This document shows positions 12,602 to 22,400 of a stretch of 35,955 nt of DNA, in pieces. Positions within the stretch are counted from its first letter, which is position 1, and every line of letters begins with the position of its first letter. The stretch lies in the IMG/VR virus record IMGVR_UViG_3300005290_000327, positions 1 through 35,955 of that record; one strand, 5' to 3'. The notes beneath the pieces are model-generated. The model was given only the letters and a program-made list of their open reading frames with translations. It did not search any database and had not been told where the DNA came from. The stretch comes from a virus. A program made the position numbers and the translations under genes.

Positions 12602-12852
12602 TCATCCTGCCGAACACGATTGACCTCGATCGCGGCGCGTATGCGCAGAAGCTTGTCCATGCCAGTTCGCGTGGTGACAGTCGGAAGCTCCGCTACCAGC
12701 ATGCGCTGCGTATCGCGACTGCCAAGCTGAACGAGGACGACGGCTATACCCTGCTCGACTGTTCGAACGGCGATCTGACGCCGCTCAATCTGGCGATTGG
12801 GGCGCCGGAGAGTAATCCTGAGGTTGCGCCGACGGATCTGTCGTCGTTTTGA
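12598..12852 (+). CDS. Hypothetical protein
   Basis: 84 residues from GTG 12598, overlapping the previous stop by four bases, the usual arrangement in this operon. It reads IILPNTIDLDRGAYAQKLVH, a basic middle and an acidic Pro-containing C-terminus. No family is recognised and the exact start is uncertain because there is no strong ribosome site. Confidence 0.5.
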   Translation: MIILPNTIDLDRGAYAQKLVHASSRGDSRKLRYQHALRIATAKLNEDDGYTLLDCSNGDLTPLNLAIGAPESNPEVAPTDLSSF

Positions 12853-12867
12853 AAAGAAAGGAACACG

Positions 12868-13083
12868 ATGCAACCAACCCGCCAATCAGGCGATCAGCAC
12901 TACAGCAAGCGCACGCCCCATAAGGTCAAGCGTGGCGTGGACGCGCCGGGCGCCAAGCTGAGCGCGTTTGAGATTGCGGAGATACGCGCGGCGTTCGACA
13001 GCGGCGCGACCAAAACCGATCTGGCGCGCGCGTATGGCGTCAGCCGGATCACGATCTGGCGCCATCTCAAGGCGCGCACGTAA
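12868..13083 (+). CDS. Small HTH DNA-binding protein
   Basis: 71 residues from ATG 12868, with AAAGGA upstream. After a basic N-terminal arm (SKRTPHKVKRGVDAPGAKLS) the sequence is AFEIAEIRAAFDSGATKTDL, then ARAYGVSRITIWRHLKA, a typical resolvase/HTH_23-type helix-turn-helix at the C-terminus. It is likely a transcription regulator or a DNA-binding accessory of the adjacent FtsK-like gene. Intergenic 13084-13167 contains a 7-bp inverted repeat (13112-13118/13133-13139). Confidence 0.7.
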   Translation: MQPTRQSGDQHYSKRTPHKVKRGVDAPGAKLSAFEIAEIRAAFDSGATKTDLARAYGVSRITIWRHLKART

Positions 13084-13167
13084 CACGCGAAATCGTGGCG
13101 CACGTGGAACAGCCGGCGAGATCGAACCATCCCGCCGGCCGATTGCAGACAGAGAGGAGTAATCTCT

Positions 13168-14712
13168 ATGTCCACACAACCGATTGTACCACCAACACCC
13201 CCGCCCGAACGCCCGTTCGGCCCCGTGTGGCGCGTGTGCCTGGCCTGTGGCCTGACACTCACGATCGGCCTCATCGCCGCGCTGTGGCCGTTCCTGCAGG
13301 CGCTGGCGAGCGCGCTTGCGGCCTATCGCGGCCCTTTAGCTGTCGCGCTGCTGTTGTTCGCTGCGGCGCTGCTCATCGGCGTCGTGCGCGCGGTCTGGGC
13401 TTGGAGCTGGCGCATTGACGCCCACGCGCGCCAGGCGCGGGTCGTCAGGATGCAAAATGATCTGCCGATCTCGGTCGACGACGTGCATGCCGCCTTCGAG
13501 CAGCATGCCGCCTGGAGCTTGCACGATCACTACGCCGTAGAGCTCGCCGCGGCCCAGCGCCAGTTTCCACTGCTGACGAGTTATAACCAGCACCTGCATA
13601 ACCAGTATGCGCCCGCCCAGTTGGCCGCGCCAGCCGAGACGGTCACGACGGTCGCGCAGATCCCAACGTTCGCGCAGCTGCTCGACCGTGGCCAGATTGG
13701 GCCGGGCCGGCAGCTCATCCTCGGCTACAACGCCGCCACGGGGCAGCCGATCGTCGGCGCATGGAAGGATCTGTACTCGTGTGGCGTGGGGGCGCTCCAG
13801 GGCGCCGGCAAGACCTGGTTGTTAGCGTTTCTGCTCGGCCAGAGCGCAGCGGCCGGCGGGCGGCTGATCATCTGCGATCTGCACGCCGGCGACGATGAGA
13901 GCCTGGCGAACCGGATCGGGGCGCTCGCACCCGCCTTTATGTGCGATATCGCCAGCACGCCCAAGGAGATCGAAAGCGCGTTCGCCTTTGCCGATGACAA
14001 ACTGGAGAAGCGCAAAGGGAACACGGCGCGCTGGCCGATCGTGCTGGTTGCCGATGAGTGGACAAGCTTGCTGCGCACATCGGCCGGATCAGCCTTGCCC
14101 GCGCATATCCAAAATATCGCGGAGCAGGGCCGCAAGTTCAACGTGAATGGCATCCTCGCCGCGCAGGCCTGGACAAAGGCCGCCAGTAGCGATGTGCGCA
14201 ACCAGCTGACCAGCCACTATGTCCTGCGCCAGCGACCCGAGGAGGCGCGCTATCAGCTCGGGCTCAGAGCCGAGCAGCTGCCCGACGATATCCGCGCGCT
14301 GCCCGATGCGACCGGCTATCTCCTGAACGTACAGGGCGATCTCATCAAGGTGGCGATCCCCCTGATGACCGGCGCCGATCTGGCGCGCTGCGGCGAGCTG
14401 ATCCCCGGCCCGGCCGGATCGCCGCCCAAGTTCGGCTTTTTGGCTCCGACCGATCGGCTCCCGATCGCGCCGGCGGAACTCAAAAGGAACTCAGATGGAA
14501 CTCAAAAGGAACTCAGAATCAATCTGAGTTCCAGCGCAGCACAATCCGCCAAACCCGTACCGGCCGAGGCTGCGCGCGCGGCGGCGCTGTTTTTCGAAGG
14601 AAAAGAGATCGCGGACATTATTCGCGAACTGCGCGGCGAACTGACTGGCCGTGCGCGCCAGCAGGCCAGTCTCGAGATTCAACAACTGATCAGAGAGGCG
14701 CTCCAGCAATGA
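13168..14712 (+). CDS. Membrane-anchored FtsK/HerA-like DNA translocase
   Basis: 514 residues from ATG 13168, with AGAGGAG upstream. Two membrane segments span about 21-53 and 56-78. The motor domain has Walker A GALQGAGKT (208-216) and Walker B PIVLVADEW (290-298), followed by NIAEQGRKFNVNGILAAQAW, a pattern typical of FtsK/SpoIIIE/TraB-type hexameric pumps. The C-terminal 50 residues (ALFFEGKEIADIIRELRGEL...) look like a small HTH that could read DNA sites. The gene itself contains a phased 8-bp repeat array. Such pumps move dsDNA through membranes in cell division and in conjugation of actinobacterial elements. They are unusual in a siphophage early operon. Confidence 0.85.
   Translation: MSTQPIVPPTPPPERPFGPVWRVCLACGLTLTIGLIAALWPFLQALASALAAYRGPLAVALLLFAAALLIGVVRAVWAWSWRIDAHARQARVVRMQNDLPISVDDVHAAFEQHAAWSLHDHYAVELAAAQRQFPLLTSYNQHLHNQYAPAQLAAPAETVTTVAQIPTFAQLLDRGQIGPGRQLILGYNAATGQPIVGAWKDLYSCGVGALQGAGKTWLLAFLLGQSAAAGGRLIICDLHAGDDESLANRIGALAPAFMCDIASTPKEIESAFAFADDKLEKRKGNTARWPIVLVADEWTSLLRTSAGSALPAHIQNIAEQGRKFNVNGILAAQAWTKAASSDVRNQLTSHYVLRQRPEEARYQLGLRAEQLPDDIRALPDATGYLLNVQGDLIKVAIPLMTGADLARCGELIPGPAGSPPKFGFLAPTDRLPIAPAELKRNSDGTQKELRINLSSSAAQSAKPVPAEAARAAALFFEGKEIADIIRELRGELTGRARQQASLEIQQLIREALQQ
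14475..14532. repeat. Phased GGAACTCA array with inverted copy inside the translocase gene
   Basis: GGAACTCA occurs at 14475, 14486, 14497 and 14508, exactly every 11 bp, and the inverted TGAGTTCC at 14525-14532. The last direct copy and the inverted copy form a perfect 10-bp hairpin (GGAACTCAGA/TCTGAGTTCC, 5-nt loop). The array also reads as two 22-bp units. It encodes residues about 436-455, between the motor and the C-terminal HTH. Confidence 0.85.
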
Positions 14713-15443
14713 TCAACCGAACCACCATCCGCCTGTCCATCACGCGCGGCCAGCTCGCCATCGCCCGCATCCGCGCGTGGCTGGCGCAGCGCGATCCGCT
14801 CGCTGTGCTTGCCGCGCCCACGCTCCTGCTCGTCGCTATGGGCGCGCTCCTTCGCATCCTCCTGCTCCAGAGCGCGCCGCGGATGGCTGCCCAGCCCACG
14901 CCGCCGCTGCCGATCATTATGATCGCGACGGCGCCGGCCGTGGCGCCGCCCACAGCTGCACCAGCCGCACAGGTAGCAGCGGTGGCGCCGAACACGCTCC
15001 GCCGCGCCGTGGTGGCCTATGACGCACCAGCGGGCAGTGTGCTGGGCGCGATTGAGCAGGGCCGCGCCTACCAGGTGCTGGCGCGCTATGGCGCGGACTG
15101 GCTCCAGGCTGAGGTTGCAGGATCGGGGATTGTTTGGCTCAGGGCTGATCAGGTGCTCGACTTGCCCGCCGATCTGGCCAATTTACAGCCGACCGCCGCG
15201 CCGCAGATTGTCTACGAGGTGGTCAATCAGCCCGTCCAGGCTGCCCAGGAGGCCGCGCCAGCCGCCGCACCGGAGATCGAGGCCGTGCCCACGCCCGCGC
15301 CGCCCTCCCAGGTGCTGAGCGAGCGGGAGCGCAATATCCAGCAGCACTACGTGGAGATCCCGCCCCGCGCCCCGATGGAACAGGATAGCGTCACACAGGC
15401 ATGGGCGAGAGTGCAGTGGGCGGCCGAACATCCGCAGCCCTAG
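14709..15443 (+). CDS. Membrane-anchored SH3-like protein
   Basis: 244 residues from ATG 14709, coupled to the translocase by ATGA. One membrane segment lies near residues 31-54 (LAVLAAPTLLLVAMGALLRI). An Ala/Pro linker follows, then a bacterial SH3-like domain: AYDAPAGSVLGAIEQGRAYQ and YGADWLQAEVAGSGIVWLRA. The C-terminal third is Ala/Pro/Glu-rich and disordered. SH3b domains bind peptidoglycan or proteins outside the membrane. Being fused to the translocase operon, it may form part of an envelope complex with it. It ends TAG just before the terminator. Confidence 0.7.
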   Translation: MINRTTIRLSITRGQLAIARIRAWLAQRDPLAVLAAPTLLLVAMGALLRILLLQSAPRMAAQPTPPLPIIMIATAPAVAPPTAAPAAQVAAVAPNTLRRAVVAYDAPAGSVLGAIEQGRAYQVLARYGADWLQAEVAGSGIVWLRADQVLDLPADLANLQPTAAPQIVYEVVNQPVQAAQEAAPAAAPEIEAVPTPAPPSQVLSERERNIQQHYVEIPPRAPMEQDSVTQAWARVQWAAEHPQP

Positions 15444-15466
15444 CCGTGCTCCCTGGTTTCCCGAGC

Positions 15467-15495
15467 ACGCCCCCGGTCATCACGACCGGGGGCGT
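15467..15495. terminator. Strong convergent hairpin between early and late operons
   Basis: ACGCCCCCGGTC (15467-15478) and GACCGGGGGCGT (15484-15495) pair perfectly over 12 bp with a 5-nt loop. It lies 24 bases after the plus-strand operon's last stop codon and 4 bases before the late operon's last stop, so it would serve both directions. There is no long T-run on either strand. Confidence 0.75.
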
Positions 15496-15498
15496 GTC

Positions 15499-16218
15499 TC
15501 ATCCCCACCACCCAAGCACATCCACAAACCCCTTTGCGATCGGCCCGTTTTCGGTCTTGATGAGCAGCGTCCTATTTCCAGGAGCCGAGATGATTCCGCT
15601 TTCGTAGGCGCGCACCTCGACCCCGAGCCCGGTGATGGGCAGCATCGCCGCCGTTTGCAAGTTCGGGTCAGCGACTTGCGGCCCGCACCGAAAGATCGTG
15701 CCCGCGATTGCGTCCAGTGCCAGGCGCACGTTCAGCGCGCTGGCCGGCGGAATGCCGAACGATGCCAGGTTGACCGTTACTGTGTTGTCAAACCCATCCT
15801 GGTCGACAAACACCCGAATACTGCCATTCGGCGCGCCGACGTAGGCGCCGCCATGCTGCACCTGCACGGCGCCTGGGACACGCGCCGGCGGGCCGGCGGG
15901 CCGGATACTCGATCCTTCCCACGACGACCAATACATCCATCCGTCATGCGCAACATCCAGCCAGCCGCGCCCGGTTCCGGCGCCGCTGATTGGGACGTTC
16001 GCGAGCGCATTATTCTGAAGCTTGAAGATCGAGAAATAGAGCGGGCCGCCGTCGTGCTTGGCGCAGCAACCCAAGAACCAGATCCACGCGCCGTCGAGTG
16101 CCCAATTCATTGTCGCGCCGCCGTATGCCTCAGTCGATTGCGTATCCGGCCCCGCCACAACGTCCGTTCCATCTTCCAGCTCCCAGCCCGCTGGGAGTGT
16201 TAGCAATGATTCACTCAT
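15499..16218 (-). CDS. Last late-operon gene, probable tail-tip/fibre protein
   Basis: 239 residues from ATG 16218, with GTGAGG upstream. The sequence is Gly/Trp-rich and beta-like (GGATMNWALDGAWIWFLGCC, GWLDVAHDGWMYWSSWEGSS) with repeated short strands, no signal peptide and no catalytic motif. Position directly after the tail-tip genes, as the final late gene, is where siphophages keep receptor-binding or fibre components. That role is inferred from position and composition only. Confidence 0.6.
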   Translation of the reverse strand: MSESLLTLPAGWELEDGTDVVAGPDTQSTEAYGGATMNWALDGAWIWFLGCCAKHDGGPLYFSIFKLQNNALANVPISGAGTGRGWLDVAHDGWMYWSSWEGSSIRPAGPPARVPGAVQVQHGGAYVGAPNGSIRVFVDQDGFDNTVTVNLASFGIPPASALNVRLALDAIAGTIFRCGPQVADPNLQTAAMLPITGLGVEVRAYESGIISAPGNRTLLIKTENGPIAKGFVDVLGWWG

Positions 16219-16261
16219 GTTGGCCTCACATCTCCTGTGCTCATCTACATCGCGTATCCCG

Positions 16262-18025
16262 CTACTGACGCCGTGCGTCTTTCGCCAGCAACGCCTGCAC
16301 GCTTGGCAGCGGGGTCAGCGGTTCAACGGTCAGCGTGCGTGCGATCAGGTCACAGCTCGTGCGCGCGATGCGAAAGCTGCGGATCTGGTCAATCGCGACC
16401 GAGACCGTCGGCGGCAGATTGCGGATCACGATCGTGTCGCCCGCGCGCGGCATCCACAGCGGCACGCGCCCGCCCACGCTGTTGTAGACCGCAGCAAAGG
16501 TCAACCCAAAGCGCGGCGGCGGGTCGGCGCTGTCGTTCAGGCTGGCGTCGCGCTGGACATTCGCCTGGGTCAGACTGGTCGTCTGCGCGGTGACCGCCTG
16601 TGTGCGTGTGATCGCCCGTTGCGTGACGCTCGCGGCGTCGGTCGAGACCGCCCCCCGGAGCGTGCGCCCGCTGGCGTCCTGGTAGACCGCGTAGGCGCTG
16701 TTGAACAGCTGATTGAGTGAGCGCTGCACCTCCAGTGCGGTCACGTCCACATACCACGTCTGAGCGGCGGCGCCCGCCACGCGGTAGTACAGCTGCCTGA
16801 GTCCCGTGACGCCCCACTCCCACTGATTCGGGGTCGTCGCGTTGTCGCCCAAGCTGATCAGGTGATCGAGAATCGCGCTCGGGGCCTGGTCTTCGTAGGA
16901 TTCATCGAACAGATCGAGGGCAGGCGACGTGACCTGACTGGTGTCAGGGAGCAGCTGTGTGCTGTTCAGTGTGCTGGCGCTACTCACGAGATCCTTGACA
17001 ATCTCATCGGCGTAGACGACGAACGACTGCACCGTGATGCCGATGCCCTCACCAGCCGCAAAGTCGGCGACAAACTGCGTGCTGTTCAGCACTTGCTTCA
17101 CAATCACGCTCTCGCCGCCGGTTCCAATGCCGCCGGCGATGAACAGCCGCTGCCCGACGTACATCCGCGCGGTGCTGCCGACGGTGGCGGTCACGTTCGC
17201 GCCGGCCAGGTGCGCGACCGTAAAGGTCGTGTTGACCATGTTTGCGGTGGATGTCACCAGGCGCAGATTCGTGACGTGAAAGAAGTTCGCGCCGGTCTCG
17301 CCGGCGTACACCGCATCGACGGCGTTGTAGTCCATAAAAAAGGCGACGATCGGCGCCGCTGCAAAGGTCACGAAGATCGATCCGATCGTCGTGCCGGCGC
17401 CAGGGGTGATAGTCCACGGTACGGCGATAAGCCCGAATGTGGCGGTCTCGGTGACGAACCCGACGCGCCAGTTCGCCGCCGGCAGGGCGGCGACGTAATC
17501 AAACTGCGCGCCGATGATGTCGCGCGTGCCACCCGAGGGCGTGATGAAACACATGTACGCCTGCTTGATCCCGCCGGTCGTGCCAAAGATCGCATTTTTT
17601 TGCGGCGCGATGGAGACGCGGTTCTGGGTGTCGAAGGTAAAGCGGTCGGGCGCGGCGGCGGCGATCTCGGTGGAGATGATCGGGCGGAATGCCCCCACCT
17701 GCGTGCTACTCCACAGCGCGGTGTAGCGCGCGTCGCTGAGTGCCCGCTGATAGCCGAACGCGGTCATGTCGAGCCCGTCGCCGTGCGCCGCGATGTCCTC
17801 GACGCGACCCTGAAACGGCGTGGCCGCGCCGTCGGTGATGATGGCGTGCGGCGTCCCGGCGCGATCGTAGCGCTCGAACGTGCTGGACAGGCTGAGCTTC
17901 GCCGACAGCTGCAACGCCTCGTCGCCATGCAGATTGCTCGACATGATCGCCCGCGTCAGACGCGGCGTCAGATCGGACTGCTGCGCGCCGCCGGGCGAAT
18001 CTTGGATGGTGAGGGTCAGCGTCAT
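16262..18025 (-). CDS. Tail-tip/hub protein
   Basis: 587 residues from ATG 18025, just after the stop of the upstream tail protein. It opens TLTLTIQDSPGGAQQSDLTP, then RLTRAIMSSNLHGDEALQLS, resembling tail hub/Tal N-termini that bind the distal tail protein. The centre has Gly/Ala/Thr-rich beta sequence. The C-terminal part (GDTIVIRNLPPTVSVAIDQI then RSFRIARTSCD) resembles hub domains of long-tailed phages. Located between a Dit-like protein and the last late gene, it is most likely the central tail-tip protein. Confidence 0.65.
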   Translation of the reverse strand: MTLTLTIQDSPGGAQQSDLTPRLTRAIMSSNLHGDEALQLSAKLSLSSTFERYDRAGTPHAIITDGAATPFQGRVEDIAAHGDGLDMTAFGYQRALSDARYTALWSSTQVGAFRPIISTEIAAAAPDRFTFDTQNRVSIAPQKNAIFGTTGGIKQAYMCFITPSGGTRDIIGAQFDYVAALPAANWRVGFVTETATFGLIAVPWTITPGAGTTIGSIFVTFAAAPIVAFFMDYNAVDAVYAGETGANFFHVTNLRLVTSTANMVNTTFTVAHLAGANVTATVGSTARMYVGQRLFIAGGIGTGGESVIVKQVLNSTQFVADFAAGEGIGITVQSFVVYADEIVKDLVSSASTLNSTQLLPDTSQVTSPALDLFDESYEDQAPSAILDHLISLGDNATTPNQWEWGVTGLRQLYYRVAGAAAQTWYVDVTALEVQRSLNQLFNSAYAVYQDASGRTLRGAVSTDAASVTQRAITRTQAVTAQTTSLTQANVQRDASLNDSADPPPRFGLTFAAVYNSVGGRVPLWMPRAGDTIVIRNLPPTVSVAIDQIRSFRIARTSCDLIARTLTVEPLTPLPSVQALLAKDARRQ

Positions 18026-18029
18026 AGCG

Positions 18030-19442
18030 TCACTGCGGCAACAGGTAGGGCGCGCGGCGGGTCAGGGCAAGCGTGAAGCTAATCTGCGCCGCGGCGGTCG
18101 TGTCCCACGGCCGCCAGAGCGTGCCCTGGGTGGCCAGCCACATCGCGGTCACGACCGCATCCTTGCTGACCAGGTACGCATCGCCGCTGATCGGCCACGG
18201 CTCATCCGTCCCGCCCGTCGCCTCACGGCCCGTGACTTTCGGCGTCGGCTGCGTGAGCGCCTGTGGGTCGTAGACCACGCTCAAGGGGCTGGTGGCCGAC
18301 GCGCCGTTGAACGGCGTGTAGCTATTCGGGTCGATCACGGTCGCGACTGCGCGCGCATCGGACGCATTATTCAGCGCGATGCACACCACCACATCGATGT
18401 CGAAGGTGCTGTTGAACCAGTCCACGTTGACCTGCACGCCAGTGGCCGGACTGCCACTCGGCATGTCGATAATCCCCAAAAACACCGGCTGCGGCAAGCC
18501 GTTCACGCCGAAATACGTATCATCGACGGGCACGATCGGCCCCAAGACCGGCGCGCTGTTGCGGTAGAGGATGGCCTGCATCGTGTTTGCGCCCGTCGGC
18601 ACGGCGTTGATTCGGATGGTTGCGAAGACCGCCACCTGATAGGCGTTGGCCGCAAACGGCGCGCTGAATGCCTTGAACAACTGCGCATGCGCCGGCGGAG
18701 CCGAGAGGCGCATGACGCTGCCGTTCGAGGCGTGCGCCGCCGCGTCGGCGGTGCTGGTGGCCGTGCCGCCGCCCGTATTCGTCATCGTCTCGGCCTCGAT
18801 CAGCTCGATCCGGTTTTGTGGCGCGATCAGGAGATACCCCAGCTGAAAGGCCAGCACCGAGCGATTGAGCGGCCCCGACAGCGTGGCGAGAGTAGGCGTC
18901 TGATGTGATACAGCGCCGGCCGCGAACGTCGCCGTCAGCACACTCGGCATCCCCGCCGTGTTGGATGTTGCGGTCTGCGTCGCGCCCAGCCAGAGCGGCC
19001 CGCGCACGAACTGAAGCGTGATGTTTTGGATGACGTACTTGCCGAAGTGCTCGTGCCACATGGCCGGCAGCGTGACACCGGCCGGGCCGCCACTCGCCCG
19101 CCCGCGCACGAGCGCGGTCAGCGGGGTCGTGATGGTCGCGACGATCGAGTCCTGCGCGATGGCTTTCAGCGTCACCGCGCTAACCACCTCGTTTTGCCAC
19201 CAGCGAAACGCTTGCTCCAGCAGCGTTTGCAGCGCGTCCGCCGCCGCGTAGGCCAGCGCAGCGGTCGTGCCCATCGCATGCACCGTGATCGTATCGACCA
19301 CATTGTCGTACGGCCCCTGACTGCCGAGTAAGCTCTCTTTGAGCGGCGCGGCGGTCGGCGCGTAGCTGACAAGCGCGTAACTCACGCCGTCGGTCAGCTC
19401 CAGCGTGGTTGTGCCGTCCGTGATGGCCAGGTAGCTAAACAT
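18030..19442 (-). CDS. Distal tail (Dit-like) protein with added beta domains
   Basis: 470 residues from ATG 19442, overlapping the tape-measure stop by eight bases. The N-terminus FSYLAITDGTTTLELTDGVS with YALVSYAPTAAPLKESLLGS and a DNVVDTITVHAMG strand is similar to distal tail proteins. The middle (IELIEAETMTNTGGGTATST) resembles carbohydrate-binding jelly-roll inserts. The gene order tape measure - this - hub matches Dit in siphophages. Larger than a minimal Dit, so it probably carries an extra sugar-binding module. Confidence 0.65.
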   Translation of the reverse strand: MFSYLAITDGTTTLELTDGVSYALVSYAPTAAPLKESLLGSQGPYDNVVDTITVHAMGTTAALAYAAADALQTLLEQAFRWWQNEVVSAVTLKAIAQDSIVATITTPLTALVRGRASGGPAGVTLPAMWHEHFGKYVIQNITLQFVRGPLWLGATQTATSNTAGMPSVLTATFAAGAVSHQTPTLATLSGPLNRSVLAFQLGYLLIAPQNRIELIEAETMTNTGGGTATSTADAAAHASNGSVMRLSAPPAHAQLFKAFSAPFAANAYQVAVFATIRINAVPTGANTMQAILYRNSAPVLGPIVPVDDTYFGVNGLPQPVFLGIIDMPSGSPATGVQVNVDWFNSTFDIDVVVCIALNNASDARAVATVIDPNSYTPFNGASATSPLSVVYDPQALTQPTPKVTGREATGGTDEPWPISGDAYLVSKDAVVTAMWLATQGTLWRPWDTTAAAQISFTLALTRRAPYLLPQ

Positions 19443-22400
19443 TCGGCGCTCGCATCCGAATATCCGCGCTGCGGCCCTCGGCAGCTAGGCCTGCCTGCAC
19501 CCCGCGCGTGATGTCGGCGACGGTCAGGCTCGACCCGCGCGCGTCCACGTTGATGATCGTCTGCTGACTGACCGCGCCGCCGCGCCCCAGAGAGCCCAGC
19601 TGCATCAGGCTGGGCATCGCGTTTCTGATCGCGCTCGTCGGCGTGACGTAGCTATCGGTGTTCGGCGTCACGATCTCCGGCCCTCTTTCCCCCACCAGGT
19701 AGGAGTCCATCGCCTGCATCGACCCGCCCGCCGCCTTGCCGCCGCCTCCGCCGTCGCCGCCGCCCTGGTGGCGCGGGTTCTGATCCTCCTCCGACCGCTG
19801 GCCGCTCGTCTCGTACCTGGTTGTGACCGTCGTCGTGATCTCTTTGGGGATGCGCTCCAAGCTCTCGATATAGGAATCCGCGTTTTGCTTCCCATCCAGA
19901 AAGTTATTCGTTTGTTTCGCGACGTACTCTTTCGCGTAGTTATCCAGTTTTCGTTGGGTATCCTCGGCCGCCTGCCCTTGGTCGTGCAGATCGCCGATCA
20001 GGTCGTTGATGTCGCCGCCGGCCTGCTGCGCGAACTTGTCGATCGAGCCGGCCATGCGCAAGAAGGTGGTTGCCGTACTCGACTCTTGCAGGCCGTACTC
20101 TTTCTCCAGCCCGGCGGTGATCTCGGCCGCTTTGTCTTTGGAGATGTTGCCGAGTTGCGCCTGCGCCACCGTGTAGTCGATCAGCATCTGGCCCAGGTGC
20201 TGCCGCTGCGCCTCCTGCTGGCGCGCGTAGGACAGCGCCGCCGCGCCCTCCTGGTCGGCATACGACTGATTGACCTGGGCGATCTGGTCGTCGATGCCCT
20301 GCTTTTGCTCTTTGGTGGTCGCGTCCTGTTTCTTTTTCTCCAGGTCGGCGATCTTCTGCGCGTGGTCGGCCGATCGCTGCTCCACGCCGGTCGCGAACTC
20401 GCTGTAGCTGGTGGCGTACTTCTGGACGGCCTCCTGCCCATCCTGAAACGTCTTCTCGATCTTCTTGCCCAGATCCTCGATGTCTTTCGCGGTCAGCGTC
20501 GTCTGCGCGCTCAGGTCAGTCTCGGCCGATTGCAGCTCGGTCGCGCGCTGGGTCGCGGTCAAACCGGCGGCCGCCTGGTCGATCTGCGCCTGCGACACCT
20601 TGTTGTAGGCGTCGGTCACTTGCACCAGACCGTCGCGGTGCGACTGGATCACCTTCAGCTCGGCGTTGTACTGTTCTTCTGAGAGCATCCCGGCCGCCAT
20701 GCGCTGGCCCAGGCTCTCCACCTCGCCCTGGATCTGGTCGCGGAGCACCTGGATGGTCGCGGCGTAGGGCTCTAAGGCCTTTTTCGCCTCGCCGGTCTGG
20801 GTGGCGTAGTCCTCGATCGCGAGCGTACTGGCCTCCCACCACGGCTTGGCGTTCAGCAGCTCCTGGGTCGCACTCTGGACTTTGCCGATGAAGTCGTTGT
20901 AGGCCAGCACGACCCCGCCGACGGCGACCGCGATCAGGGCGTAGGGCGCGAGCGCGGCCATAATCGCGGCCGCGTTGGCGTAGAACGCCGCGGCCTGGGC
21001 GGCTAAGGCCGGGATGCTCTCGTAGATCGAGGGGATCGCCTGCACCGTCTGCACGATCGCGTAGGCGGTCAAGGCGGCGGTCACGCCGGTGATGGAAGGG
21101 ATCGCGAGCGTCTGGATTGTGCCGGCGATCTTGGCCAGGGCCGTCTCGCCCTTGATGGTCGCGTCGGCGTAGTCGGTGATCGCATTGATCCCCGAGGCCA
21201 GCAGATTGACCAGCTTGGTCAGGATAGGCAGCATGGCCGTGCCGACGGTGATCTGAAAGGCCTCTAAGCTCCCCATCATATTGTCGACTGCGACATTGAA
21301 GCCCTGCTGCTTCTTGGCGGCCTGAACGGCGGCCGATCCGGCCTTGGCCATCTCCTCGGCCATGTGCTGATAGCCGTCGGCCCCGGCGTCGGCCAACATG
21401 CCGGCGGTGCGGATGGCGTCCGCGCCAAAGGCGGCGTTCAAGGCCGCGCTCTTCTGGGCCGCGCTCATCCCCTTCAGGCTGTCTTGGAGCAGCTGGGCGG
21501 CCTTGTCCATGCCGATGAACGCGCCCTGCGCATCGTAGAACTTGGATGTGCCCTCGGCGGTCAGCAGATTGAGGTTCTTGAAGGCCGCGGCCTGGCTGTC
21601 GGTGGTCGGCTGGAGACGGGTGAGGAAGGTCTTGAAGCTGGTGCCGGCGTCGGCGGCGCTGGAGAAACCCGAGCTGATTAGCGCCATCGAGGTCACAGTC
21701 TCGCGGAAACTCAGTCCGGCGATATCGGCCGACTTGCCGGAGTTTGCGAGGCCCAGCGCCAGGTCGTCCACGTCGACCGTGCTGGCGTTCGCGGCCTGGG
21801 AAAGCAGATTGACCGAGTCTTTGAGAAAGGCGGCCTTCTCGGTCGCGCTGGCCGACTGGTCGACCCACACGCCCAGTTGCTTACTGGCGATCTCGGCCGC
21901 CTGGGCGATCGACACCTCGCCGGCGGCCGCCAGATTCAGCACGTCGCGCAGCCCGCCGGCGGCGATCGTGGCCGGCTCGATCCCGCCTTTGGCCATCTCG
22001 ATCGCGGCCTGCTGCACCTCCGCCGTGCTCACCGGTAGCTCGCGGCCCAGACTGATAAACAGATCCTTGAACTGGTCGAGCGACTGCCCACTCTCATCCA
22101 GGGCGCTGCCGGTCACGCTGGCGAAGCGGTTCATCCCTTGCTCGAAATCGCCCGACACGTTGATGGTGTCGCCGACGAACTTCAAAATGGCGCGCCCGGC
22201 CTGCTCGGCGGCATTGGTCAGCAGCACGCCGACTTGCCGCGCCGCGCCGACCGCGACTTGCTGCAGCCCGCTCAGGCCTTTGGCGCCATCTGCGGCGTCA
22301 TCACCCAGTTTATCCAGCGCCTTGCCCGCGCCGCCGGCGCTGTCGTCGAGCGCGTTGACGCCTGCTACGGCCGGCGCGGCGGCGCTGGCCAGCTTGGTCT

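Noticed and set aside
15443-15499. Genome-wide TAG recoding
   Set aside because: TAG ends the SH3 gene just before a strong hairpin, and also ends the capsid, methyltransferase and small late genes at sensible places, so TAG is a normal stop here.
16862-18076. Long plus-strand frames antisense to the tail genes (also 19768-20682, 26762-27679 and 28566-29021)
   Set aside because: They mirror GC-rich third positions of strongly supported minus-strand genes and show no recognisable motifs or ribosome sites.
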